64,000 nt of DNA from Rothia terrae (GTDB lineage Bacteria > Actinomycetota > Actinomycetes > Actinomycetales > Micrococcaceae): NCBI RefSeq assembly GCF_012396615.1, contig NZ_JAAXPV010000006.1, forward strand, positions 62,001 to 126,000, written 5' to 3'. A model generated the notes under the pieces. It worked only from the letters and a program-made list of their open reading frames with translations. It did no database searches and was not told the origin of the DNA. The stretch's first letter is position 1; each line of letters opens with the position of its first letter. Made by a program: the position numbers and the translations under genes. Positions 24,424 through 33,076 of this stretch are shown here, in pieces.

Positions 24424-25251
24424 TTGTCTTCATATTTCAGACATGCCCATTCCTTGGTTCCGCGGTGGTTTTATGGCGCCGCGCTTCTTGGCGTGTGCTT
24501 GACTGTTGGCCCTTTCGTGGGATTAGCGGTAGCTATCCCGTGGGGTCAGCTTTCTGAACTGCTGGCGAACCCGCAGGTGAAAGCGGCAGCGTTGCTGTCG
24601 GTGAAAACCGCGGTTGCCTCCACCCTCGTGTGCATGATTATTGGTGTGCCCCTCGCTATTGTGCTGGCGCGGGTGCTACCGCGCACCCGCTGGAGTTCAA
24701 TCAGTAACGCTCTGTACGCTCTCATCTACGCGCCAGTAGTGCTGTCGCCCGTAGTATCGGGACTTGCGCTGGTTTATTTTTGGGGGCGCAAAGGACTCAT
24801 CGGACACTGGCTCAACGAGTTGGGCTTCACCGTTACCTTTACACCGATTGCCGTGGTGCTGGCACAGGTCTTTGTTGCCTTGCCCTTTTTTGTAGCAACC
24901 TACGTCAACGTGCTAAGAACCGTACCTGTAGAGTTCGAAGAAATTGCGCTCACCGAAGGGGCAAACGCCTATGATATTACCTTCCGCGTATTGCTGCCCG
25001 TCACCGGATTTGGTCTAGCCACCGCATCCTTGATGAGCTTTGCGCGAGCGCTGGGCGAATACGGTGCAACACTCATGTTCGCTGGAAATCTAGAAGGTAG
25101 AACGCGTACCTTGCCGCTCAATATTGAGCTGATGCTCTCCTCAAGCGACAGCGCAGGTGCCCTGGGGAGCGCACTGGTCATGATCGCAATCTACCTCTTA
25201 CTCATCGGGGTTTTTGCACTAACCTTGATAGTGCACAAGAAGGGGGCATGA
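24424..25251 (+). CDS. modB: Molybdate ABC transporter permease ModB
   Basis: A 275-residue inner-membrane channel of the molybdate importer with about six hydrophobic helices. The EAA loop that contacts the ATPase is seen as EEIALTEGANAYDITFRVLL. Start is a TTG abutting the modA stop, without a clear ribosome site of its own, so translation probably depends on coupling. The 3' end overlaps the next gene by 4 bases (ATGA). The ATPase ModC, normally next, is absent from this operon and from the window; it must be encoded elsewhere or be replaced by another ATPase. Confidence 0.92.
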   Translation: MSSYFRHAHSLVPRWFYGAALLGVCLTVGPFVGLAVAIPWGQLSELLANPQVKAAALLSVKTAVASTLVCMIIGVPLAIVLARVLPRTRWSSISNALYALIYAPVVLSPVVSGLALVYFWGRKGLIGHWLNELGFTVTFTPIAVVLAQVFVALPFFVATYVNVLRTVPVEFEEIALTEGANAYDITFRVLLPVTGFGLATASLMSFARALGEYGATLMFAGNLEGRTRTLPLNIELMLSSSDSAGALGSALVMIAIYLLLIGVFALTLIVHKKGA

Positions 25252-26582
25252 TGCTTTCTGCTGAAGATAATTTTTCAGAACTATTTTCTGCGCACAACGA
25301 GTCTCCACAACAGTATGCGCAACGGCTTACCGCCATACTGCAACGCGTTGCCTTCCTTGCACCGCATCGTGTGCCGCTTGCGGACGCTTTAGGGCAGGTT
25401 TTAGCTGAACCCATTGATGCCGCACTGGATTCACCGTCTTTTGATAACTCTCAGATGGACGGTTATGTTCTCACCGCGGCAGATGCTCTCTCTGATGCGC
25501 GAGAGTTTACGGTGGGGCACGATATTCCCGCAGGTTTTCAAGGTTCTGTTGACGTTTGCGCCCGCGCCGTTCACCCTATTATGACCGGCGCACCGATTCC
25601 TCAGGGCTTTAGCGCTGTAGTTCCGGTGGAACGCTCACAAGCAGTGGATTCTGAGGTGGATGCCCAGGGATTTGTTGCAGAAGGAGGACGCGTGCGCCTG
25701 CCCGAGGTAGAGCCGGGCACTTTTGTACGAACCGCGGGCGAGGACATTAGACGCGGCACTCGATTAGTAGATGCAGGTACCGTTCTTGGCGCTGTTCATC
25801 TTGGCGTTTTGGCGGGGCAGGGCATCGGTGAGGTTCTCGTGCACCGACGTCCTCGCGTCCTGGTGTATACCGGCGGTGAAGAAGTCCAGGCAGATTCTGA
25901 CTCTTTGCAGGCCGGTAAAATTTACGATGCGAACGCGCCGCTTCTTACCGGGCTGCTGGCTGCTGACAAGATTACTGAGGTAACGGCTCGTCGCATCACT
26001 GATGATGCAGAAGAATTCCAAGGTATCCTCGCCACCGATAGCGCAACATATTCGCCGGATCTCGTGGTGACCTGCGGTGGTATTAGTGCTGGGCGCTATG
26101 AGGTTGTGCGTAACGCTCTCAACGCCCTAGCGAAAAAAGGGGAGGCTGACTGCTGGTTTGGGCATATCAGCCAGCAGCCCGGTGGGCCACAAGGTGTAAG
26201 CGTGCTGTCGCTTACCGAACAACGAATCCCTGTCATCTCATTGCCGGGTAATCCCGTAAGCACTCTGGTGACGTACACACGGGCGGTCCGCGTTGCCTTG
26301 AACGCTGTGTACTTTCTTGGAGTCACTGATCAGCCGGTGACGGCTCAGCTCTCTACGACTGATACGGTGAAAGGGCTGGATGCTAAAACCCAGTTCAGGC
26401 GCGGCACCACAACGATGGGCTTCCTCCCCGATGGAGCCGCTGTCCTCACAGCTGAAATAAAGGGTGGGGCGGGGTCGCACCTCTTGCATGCCGCCTCAGA
26501 ATCGAACTGCCTGATCGAACTAGAACCCGGCCGCGAGTACAAGAATAAGGACGCGGTGCGTATCTGGTATTTACCGGACTAA
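25248..26582 (+). CDS. moeA: Molybdopterin molybdenumtransferase MoeA, copy 2
   Basis: A 444-residue second MoeA. It has NSQMDGYVLTA, DIRRGTRLVDAG, VVTCGGISAGRYEVVR and ISLPGNPVSTLVTYTRAV, plus a complete C-terminal domain IV (RRGTTTMGFLPDGAAVLTA..), so it is longer than copy 1. It also has a longer N-terminal lead (~35 residues). Start overlaps the modB stop (ATGA), so the modA-modB-moeA genes are coupled. The two MoeA proteins differ strongly in sequence, which argues for an old divergence rather than recent duplication. Confidence 0.92.
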   Translation: MMLSAEDNFSELFSAHNESPQQYAQRLTAILQRVAFLAPHRVPLADALGQVLAEPIDAALDSPSFDNSQMDGYVLTAADALSDAREFTVGHDIPAGFQGSVDVCARAVHPIMTGAPIPQGFSAVVPVERSQAVDSEVDAQGFVAEGGRVRLPEVEPGTFVRTAGEDIRRGTRLVDAGTVLGAVHLGVLAGQGIGEVLVHRRPRVLVYTGGEEVQADSDSLQAGKIYDANAPLLTGLLAADKITEVTARRITDDAEEFQGILATDSATYSPDLVVTCGGISAGRYEVVRNALNALAKKGEADCWFGHISQQPGGPQGVSVLSLTEQRIPVISLPGNPVSTLVTYTRAVRVALNAVYFLGVTDQPVTAQLSTTDTVKGLDAKTQFRRGTTTMGFLPDGAAVLTAEIKGGAGSHLLHAASESNCLIELEPGREYKNKDAVRIWYLPD

Positions 26583-26625
26583 AACTACTTCACCTCAAAC
26601 CCATACGACCTCACGAAAGACTAAG

Positions 26626-27126
26626 ATGACTTCGGAAAACCTCACCCATGTTCGTGAAGACGGTAGCGCTCACATGGTAGATGTAACAGAAAAAGCAGTC
26701 ACCACCCGCACGGCAATTGCAGAGGGCTTTATCTACACGCGTCCCGATGTGATTGAGAAAATTTTTGACGCAGACTTGCCAAAGGGCGACGCGCTGCCGG
26801 TAGCACGTGTTGCTGCGATTATGGGTGCTAAGAAAACGCCCGAGATTATTCCGCTCTGCCACCCTTTACCGCTGGGCAAGATTACCGTGGACTTTGATCG
26901 CGGTGATAACTACGTTCGCGTTGAAGTTTCCGTGAAAACACGCGGCGTGACGGGGGCGGAGATGGAAGCCCTGACCGCCGTCTCAACCGCTGCACTAACT
27001 GTCTTTGACATGATTAAGGCGGTTGATAAATACGCAGTCATAGAAGGAATCCGAGTGCTCGAAAAATCGGGCGGTAAATCGGGGGATTGGTCAGTGACGG
27101 ATAAACCTGCAAGCGAGGGTAAATAA
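26626..27126 (+). CDS. moaC: Cyclic pyranopterin monophosphate synthase MoaC
   Basis: A 166-residue enzyme that completes the conversion of the MoaA product to cPMP. Characteristic stretches: AHMVDVTEKAVTTRTA, AAIMGAKKTPEIIPLCHPLP (with the CHPLP motif), VKTRGVTGAEMEALTAVS and MIKAVDKYAVI, which carries the catalytic Asp-Lys region. Full length for the family. It is followed without a gap by mogA. Genes from modA to moeZ are spaced by 45 bases or less, so they likely form one operon. Confidence 0.96.
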   Translation: MTSENLTHVREDGSAHMVDVTEKAVTTRTAIAEGFIYTRPDVIEKIFDADLPKGDALPVARVAAIMGAKKTPEIIPLCHPLPLGKITVDFDRGDNYVRVEVSVKTRGVTGAEMEALTAVSTAALTVFDMIKAVDKYAVIEGIRVLEKSGGKSGDWSVTDKPASEGK

Positions 27127-27612
27127 ATGACGGCACGTGGCACAGCTTTAGTGATTGTCGCGTCCACTCGTGCAGCTAAAGGCATTTACGAAGATAAGTC
27201 AGGACCTATTGCGGTGAACTGGCTTCGTGAACAGGGGTTTGAAACGCCCGATGCCGTTGTGGTGACCGACAATGACTTTCCTGCCTACTTTACTCAACTG
27301 GTCGAAGACGGAAATCTGCCCACTATCATCTTGACCTCAGGTGGTACCGGGTTAAACTCCGATGACCGCACCGTTGAGGCTGTCCGCACGTACGTGGATA
27401 AAGAAATACCCGGGATTATGCACGCATTTTGGGCGCGTGGATTGCAGAATACTCCGGCGGCGGTTCTCTCACGCGGCATCGCGGGAGTTATCGGCAGGAC
27501 GTTTGTAATGACCCTGCCCGGATCTCGCGGGGGAGTGCGCGACGGTGTAGACACTCTAGAACCAATTTTGAGTCATATCCTGTGTCAGATGGAGGACTAC
27601 CATGATCACTAA
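27127..27612 (+). CDS. mogA: Molybdopterin adenylyltransferase MogA/MoaB
   Basis: A 161-residue protein that adenylylates molybdopterin to prime it for metal insertion by MoeA. Motifs: TSGGTGLNSDDRTVEAV, with the Asp pair of the active site, and TLPGSRGGVRDGVDTLEPIL near the C-terminus. Starts one base after the moaC stop and overlaps the moaE start by 11 bases. Confidence 0.92.
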   Translation: MTARGTALVIVASTRAAKGIYEDKSGPIAVNWLREQGFETPDAVVVTDNDFPAYFTQLVEDGNLPTIILTSGGTGLNSDDRTVEAVRTYVDKEIPGIMHAFWARGLQNTPAAVLSRGIAGVIGRTFVMTLPGSRGGVRDGVDTLEPILSHILCQMEDYHDH

Positions 27613-28081
27613 TCCGCACCTCGAAAAATATCCTTTAACAGAGCCGGCGCAGTCAGCGGTGGTGCACACCGATATCATCGCTGAACCTCTCGAGCCTTTT
27701 TCCACTCAATGGCGCGAGCAAGTGATGACGGATGCGATGGGTGGCCTTGTTATTTTTGACGGTATCGTGCGCAACCACGATCACGGTGAGTCGGTGCGCG
27801 GTCTTTCGTATTCCGATCATCCTTCATCGAAAGACGCCATCGCGCAGGTGGCGCACAAAATTGCAGGTGAAGTAGACGGCGTGCGAATCTTGGCAGTGCA
27901 CCGCGTTGCAGATATCCCCATCGGGGAATCCGCCTTGACGGTGATGGTTGCTGCAGCCCATCGCGGTCTAGCTTTTGAGGTCTGCGAGAAAGTCGCAGAC
28001 ACTATCAAAGCCGAAGTACCAATTTGGAAAGAACAGACACTCACAAGCGGAGACGTGGAGTGGGTAGGAATTGACTCATGA
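27602..28081 (+). CDS. moaE: Molybdopterin synthase large subunit MoaE
   Basis: A 159-residue partner of MoaD that converts cPMP to molybdopterin by inserting two sulfurs. The catalytic lysine pair lies in IKAEVPIWKEQT. DGIVRNHDHGESVRGLSYSDHP is the substrate-binding region; the more usual GxVRxxNxG is seen in a slightly altered form. An ATG inside the mogA end is preceded by GGAGG. It overlaps moeZ by 4 bases (ATGA). Confidence 0.95.
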   Translation: MITNPHLEKYPLTEPAQSAVVHTDIIAEPLEPFSTQWREQVMTDAMGGLVIFDGIVRNHDHGESVRGLSYSDHPSSKDAIAQVAHKIAGEVDGVRILAVHRVADIPIGESALTVMVAAAHRGLAFEVCEKVADTIKAEVPIWKEQTLTSGDVEWVGIDS

Positions 28082-29277
28082 GCGTAGAAAACTTCAGTTC
28101 TATTGAAATTCAGCTGTACCGTCGCCAGCTTATTCTGCCGGAGTGGGGAGCATCAGCCCAGAACGCGGCTAAAGAATCTCACGTAGCTGTGATTGGTGCC
28201 GGGGGATTGGGCGCGCCCGCTCTCTTGTACCTGGCGGCTGCTGGTGTGGGAACCATTACCGTGATTGACGATGACAGCGTCGAAATTTCTAATCTGCATC
28301 GCCAGGTGATTCACACGTTTGCATCCGCTGGTAACTCCAAGGCCGAGTCTGCGGCACTGGCAATGCGCTCGCTGAACCCTACCGTGCGCATCAACGTCCT
28401 TAAAGAACGCCTCACCGAGAATAATGCGGCAGAGCTGTTGGACGGCGCGGACGCTGTGCTCGACGGTAGCGACAACTTTGAGACGCGTTATATTGCCTCG
28501 GCAGCCTGCGCACAATTGCAGATTCCGCATGTGTGGGGCGCGATTCTTGGTTTTGATGCTCAGATGAGCGTGTTCTGGTCAGGGCGAGGTCCTGTCTATG
28601 AAGACCTGTATCCCCAAGCGCCGGAACCCGGCTCTGTTCCTAACTGCGCGACTGCTGGCGTCCTCGGCGCGCTTGCCGGTGTGGTGGGTACTTCTATGGC
28701 GCTTGAAACCCTTAAGGTGCTCACCGGTGTTGGTACGCCCCTAATGGGTGAAGTTGGTTATTACTCCGGTCTTGAAGGACGCTGGGAATACATTCCTTTG
28801 CTGGCTGGGGACTCGGATGGTCAAGAAAAAGAATCGACTCCTATCACGGTTTCCGAATCGGAAGCAAATAATGCGGAAGAAACGTCGCGAGAAAGCGTCA
28901 TAAATAGTCATAATTCAAAGAGTGACGCAGTGCTCAGTGGAGAAAAAGGTGTTCGCGAAGTTGACTTTGAGCAGGTAAAAAAGGAGCTTGAAGAAGGCTC
29001 GGTTTATCTGTTGGACGTGCGTGAACTGCATGAACATGAGGCTGTGAGTATCCCTGGTTCTCACCACTGGGCGCTGAGTGAAATTCGCTCGCTATCTGGT
29101 AAAGGTGCACTCAAGGGCGATATTCCGCGCCATTTGGGGGATGGTGGCAATCAAGTACTCGTTTACTGTGCCGGTGGTGTGCGCTCGCTAGAGGCTGCGC
29201 ACCTACTCTCAGAGGTTGCCGATGGCGAGTTTTATTCCCTGCGGGGTGGAATTAACTCCTGGTTTGAGAATGCTTGA
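28078..29277 (+). CDS. moeZ: MoeB/MoeZ-type adenylyltransferase with rhodanese domain
   Basis: A 399-residue protein that activates the C-terminus of MoaD (and perhaps other sulfur carriers) and delivers sulfur to it. Residues 1-240 are the ThiF/MoeB ATP-binding domain: GAGGLGAPALLYLAAAGVG, NLHRQVIH and the conserved Cys190 in VPNCATAGVLG. An acidic Ser/Glu linker (about 243-285) leads to a rhodanese domain with active-site Cys364 in VYCAGGVRS. The two CxxC zinc pairs of Escherichia coli MoeB are missing, as in mycobacterial MoeZ. Last gene of the cofactor operon. No terminator follows, and narG begins 76 bases later. Confidence 0.92.
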   Translation: MSVENFSSIEIQLYRRQLILPEWGASAQNAAKESHVAVIGAGGLGAPALLYLAAAGVGTITVIDDDSVEISNLHRQVIHTFASAGNSKAESAALAMRSLNPTVRINVLKERLTENNAAELLDGADAVLDGSDNFETRYIASAACAQLQIPHVWGAILGFDAQMSVFWSGRGPVYEDLYPQAPEPGSVPNCATAGVLGALAGVVGTSMALETLKVLTGVGTPLMGEVGYYSGLEGRWEYIPLLAGDSDGQEKESTPITVSESEANNAEETSRESVINSHNSKSDAVLSGEKGVREVDFEQVKKELEEGSVYLLDVRELHEHEAVSIPGSHHWALSEIRSLSGKGALKGDIPRHLGDGGNQVLVYCAGGVRSLEAAHLLSEVADGEFYSLRGGINSWFENA

Positions 29278-29279
29278 AG

Positions 29280-29353
29280 CGTAAAGTTTTGATGAATTAG
29301 GTCATATTTTTATTTGGTATTTTTTATGCCGAATAATTTATATTCTGGTCTGT
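29280..29353 (+). promoter_or_regulatory. AT-rich narG upstream region; possible leaderless start
   Basis: Between moeZ and narG the sequence is markedly AT-rich, and no Shine-Dalgarno site precedes the narG ATG. TATATT at 29339-29344 could be a -10 box, placing the transcript start within a few bases of the ATG. No good -35 at standard spacing is seen, which would suit activator dependence. Confidence 0.35.
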
Positions 29354-32300
29354 ATGACTCAGACTTCCCACGCACCCGGACCAGACGGCCCGATCTCGGA
29401 CCGCCTCATCAAATTTGGCAAGTTCTTCTCCAAATGGGACGAATCAGAAGATAGTCGTACCGTCTACCGTAAAGGTGGACGAAAAGGCGATGTTTTCTAC
29501 CGCGACCGTTGGAGCTACGACAAGGTTGTTCGCTCAACCCACGGCGTTAACTGCACCGGTTCCTGCTCCTGGCAGGTATTCGTCAAAGACGGTGTGATTA
29601 CCTGGGAAGCTCAGGCAACCGACTATCCCACAGTTGGCCCTGACCGCCCCGAATATGAGCCTCGCGGTTGCCCCCGCGGCGCTGCATTCTCGTGGTACAC
29701 CTACTCACCAACCCGCGTGAAGTACCCCTACATTCGTGGCCCCCTGCTGGAGATGTACCGCGAAGCTAAAGCGCGTTTGGGCGACCCCGTCGATGCGTGG
29801 GAATCCATCGTGACCGACCCCGAAAAGCGTCGTCGCTACACCAGCGCACGAGGCAAGGGCGGTCTGGTTCGCGCTACCTGGACCGAAGCTCTTGAAATCG
29901 TAGCTGCCTCACAAATTCACACCATCCGCACCTACGGCCCCGACCGCAACATCGGCTTCTCACCGATTCCTGCAAAGTCCATGGCATCACACGCATCCGG
30001 CGCTCGCTACATTGAGCTCATCGGCGGCGTCATGACATCTTTCTACGACTGGTACGCTGACCTTCCCGTAGCATCACCGCAGGTATTTGGTGACCAGACG
30101 GACGTTCGTGAGTCAGGCGACTGGTGGGACGCAACCTACCTCATGATGTGGGGCTCGAACATCCCCGTTACCCGTACCCCCGATGCGCACTGGATGGCAG
30201 AGGTTCGCTACCGCGGAACCAAGGTCGTCACCGTGTCACCGGACTACGCTGATAACACCAAGTTTGCCGATGAGTGGCTTCCCGCTCAGCCCGGTACCGA
30301 CGCTGCACTTGCAATGGCGATGGGTCACGTCATTCTTAAGGAAAATTTTGTCGATCAGCGCGTTGAATTCTTTGAAGACTACGTCACCACCTACACCGAC
30401 TTCCCCTTCTTGGTTCGCCTTGAAACCCGCGAAGACGGTGGAAAGGTACCTCACAAGTTTGTGAAGGCATCCGACCTTTCCATTGGTGAGGGCCAGGCAG
30501 ATGCGGACTTCAAGACCGCTTTGATTAACCGCGATAACGGCGAAGTCTTCATTCCCAACGGCACCATGGGCCACCGCTACAACGAGCAGGACATGGGCAA
30601 GTGGAATCTTGACCTCAACGGCATCAAGCCCGCTCTGTCGATCAACGACGTTCCCGGTGGCGCTACCGGCGTAGCCGAAATCAAGATGCCTGCCTTCGAT
30701 ACCCCGAACGGTGATGGTTACGTTGTTTCACGCGGCGTTCCCACTATCAACGTCGAAGGTATGGAAGTCACCACTGTCTTCGATTTGATGCTGGCGCAGT
30801 ACAGTGTTGGTCGCCCGGGCTTGCCCGGTGACTGGGCAAAGGGTCTAGACGATGTTGAAGCTCAGTACACCCCTGCATGGCAGGAAGAAATCACCTCGGT
30901 TCCGGCAGAAGCTGTCATTCGCGTAGCTCGCGAATTCGCGAAGAACTCCATCGACTCTAAGGGTCGTTCTATGGTGATTCTCGGTGCTGGTGTTTGCCAG
31001 TGGTATCACGGTGACGCGACCTACCGCGCGATTCTCGCTCTGCTCATGATGTGTGGCTGCGAAGGCCGCAACGGTGGTGGCTGGGCCCACTACGTTGGTC
31101 AGGAAAAGGCTCGCCCCATTACTGGTTGGGCTAACATGGCGAACGCACTTGACTGGATTCGTCCTCCGCGCACCCAGGCAGGTACCTCTTTCTGGTTCAT
31201 GCACACTGACCAGTGGCGCAAGGACGGTTACTCCTCGGATTCCGTTCAGTCACCGCTTGCGAAGGGTGAGCTGAAGGGCGTACACACTGCAGACATTGTT
31301 GCCCGAAGCGCACGCATGGGCTGGATGCCGTTCTACCCGCAGTTCCCCGAGAACTCGCTGGATTTGGCGGACAAGGCGGCAGCTGCCGTCGATGCCGGTG
31401 CCGCTGAAAATCCCGCGTCGTACGTTGCAGACCGCCTGAACTCAGGCGATCTTGAATTCTCCGTTGAAGACGTCGACAACCCCGTCAACTGGCCGCGCAC
31501 ACTCATGCTGTGGCGCAATAACCTTCTGGGCTCATCGGCTAAGGGCGAAGAGTACTTCCTCAAGCACCTGCTCGGCACCCACAACAATGTGCTGGGCAAC
31601 GGTGACTCCGACGTACACCCGCGCGAAGTCAAGTGGACCGAAACCGCACCCGAAGGCAAGCTGGACCTGCTGGTCACCGCGGACTTCCGCATGACCTCAT
31701 CAACCCTGTCCTCAGACATCGTCTTCCCGACCGCAACCTGGTACGAGAAATTCGATATCTCATCAACCGATATGCACCCCTACATCCACGCTTTCACCCC
31801 GGCTATTGATCCGCCGTGGGAGGCAAAGACTGACTACCAGACCTTCAAGGAACTGGCATACGTCTTCTCAAAGCTGGCGGCAAAGCACTTGGGCGCTCGC
31901 AAGGACGTTGTTTCGGTGCCGTTGCAGCACGATACCCCCGGTCAGATCGCTCAGCCCGGTGGCCACGCTCCTGACTGGAAGAACCAGGGCATCAAGGGCG
32001 TCCCCGGCAAGAACATGCCGATCTTTACCGTGGTTGAGCGCGATTACCCTGCTCTGTACGATATGTACACCTCGGTGGGTCCGCTCATGTCAAAGCTTGG
32101 TACCACTACCAAGGCTGTGACCGTTGATGTGAACCCGCAGCTCAAGAAGCTGGCAGAAGAGCACGGCGTGATGAACTCCGGTAAGGGGCAGGGACTTCCT
32201 GCTCTCGACACCGTTGAGAAGCTGGTTGATACCATTTTGGCGCTCTCCGGTACCTCTAACGGCCCCGTTGCTATTGAAGGCTTCAAGCAGCTTGAAAAGC

Positions 32301-33076
32301 GCGTTGGCAAGAAGTTCGTGCACCTGGCAGAAGGCAACGAAGAAAAGCGCATCACCTTCCGTGATACGCAGGATCGTCCCTGCCCCGTGTTCACCTCACC
32401 CGAGTGGTCAGGTTCAGAAACCGGCGGTCGCCGCTACGCACCGTTCACCCTGAACATCGAGCAGCTCAAGCCCTTCCATACCCTCACCGGTCGTATGCAC
32501 TTCTTTTTGGATCACGACTGGATGAGCGAAATGGGCGAGCAGATGCCGACCTACCGCCCGCCGCTGGATATGCACCAGCTCTTTGGTGCCCCTGTTCTGG
32601 GGGAGCAGACCGACGAGGTCACTATCGCGGTTCGCTACATGACCCCGCACAACAAGTGGTCCATCCACTCCTCATACCATGACAACCTGTACATGCTGGC
32701 ACTATCTCGCGGTGGTTCGCACGCATGGATCTCACCCCAGGACGCAGAACGCATCGGAGTCAAGGACAACGACTGGATTGAGTGCATCAACGACAACGGT
32801 GTCTTTGTAGGACGCGCGGTCGTTTCGCACCGTCTGCCGCAGGGCGTCGTCTATGTGCACCACGCACAGGAACGCCTGGTTGACATTCCTAAGTCCGAAA
32901 CCACGGGTAAGCGCGGCGGTATTCACAACTCCGTCACCCGCATCCTGGTTAAGCCCACCCACCTTATTGGTGGTTACGCCCATTTGGCATACGCCTTCAA
33001 CTACTTGGGCCCCACCGGTAATCAGCGAGATATCGTTTCAGTCATTCGCCGTCGTAAGCAGGAGGTAACCTACTAA
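29354..33076 (+). CDS. narG: Respiratory nitrate reductase alpha subunit NarG
   Basis: The 1240-residue catalytic subunit reduces nitrate to nitrite on the cytoplasmic face of the membrane, carrying bis-MGD molybdenum and one [4Fe-4S] cluster. Cluster ligands are His63, Cys67, Cys71 (HGVNCTGSC) and Cys106 (RGCPRG). The molybdenum ligand Asp236 is in WYADLPVASP; the flanking TDVRESGDWWDATYLMMWGSN region is conserved. No Tat signal, consistent with the cytoplasm-facing NarGHI type. C-terminal molybdopterin-binding motifs (YMTPHNKWSIHSSY, GGYAHLAYAFNYLGPTGNQRD) are complete. The stop overlaps the narH ATG by one base. First of narGHJI-narK. Confidence 0.98.
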   Translation: MTQTSHAPGPDGPISDRLIKFGKFFSKWDESEDSRTVYRKGGRKGDVFYRDRWSYDKVVRSTHGVNCTGSCSWQVFVKDGVITWEAQATDYPTVGPDRPEYEPRGCPRGAAFSWYTYSPTRVKYPYIRGPLLEMYREAKARLGDPVDAWESIVTDPEKRRRYTSARGKGGLVRATWTEALEIVAASQIHTIRTYGPDRNIGFSPIPAKSMASHASGARYIELIGGVMTSFYDWYADLPVASPQVFGDQTDVRESGDWWDATYLMMWGSNIPVTRTPDAHWMAEVRYRGTKVVTVSPDYADNTKFADEWLPAQPGTDAALAMAMGHVILKENFVDQRVEFFEDYVTTYTDFPFLVRLETREDGGKVPHKFVKASDLSIGEGQADADFKTALINRDNGEVFIPNGTMGHRYNEQDMGKWNLDLNGIKPALSINDVPGGATGVAEIKMPAFDTPNGDGYVVSRGVPTINVEGMEVTTVFDLMLAQYSVGRPGLPGDWAKGLDDVEAQYTPAWQEEITSVPAEAVIRVAREFAKNSIDSKGRSMVILGAGVCQWYHGDATYRAILALLMMCGCEGRNGGGWAHYVGQEKARPITGWANMANALDWIRPPRTQAGTSFWFMHTDQWRKDGYSSDSVQSPLAKGELKGVHTADIVARSARMGWMPFYPQFPENSLDLADKAAAAVDAGAAENPASYVADRLNSGDLEFSVEDVDNPVNWPRTLMLWRNNLLGSSAKGEEYFLKHLLGTHNNVLGNGDSDVHPREVKWTETAPEGKLDLLVTADFRMTSSTLSSDIVFPTATWYEKFDISSTDMHPYIHAFTPAIDPPWEAKTDYQTFKELAYVFSKLAAKHLGARKDVVSVPLQHDTPGQIAQPGGHAPDWKNQGIKGVPGKNMPIFTVVERDYPALYDMYTSVGPLMSKLGTTTKAVTVDVNPQLKKLAEEHGVMNSGKGQGLPALDTVEKLVDTILALSGTSNGPVAIEGFKQLEKRVGKKFVHLAEGNEEKRITFRDTQDRPCPVFTSPEWSGSETGGRRYAPFTLNIEQLKPFHTLTGRMHFFLDHDWMSEMGEQMPTYRPPLDMHQLFGAPVLGEQTDEVTIAVRYMTPHNKWSIHSSYHDNLYMLALSRGGSHAWISPQDAERIGVKDNDWIECINDNGVFVGRAVVSHRLPQGVVYVHHAQERLVDIPKSETTGKRGGIHNSVTRILVKPTHLIGGYAHLAYAFNYLGPTGNQRDIVSVIRRRKQEVTY

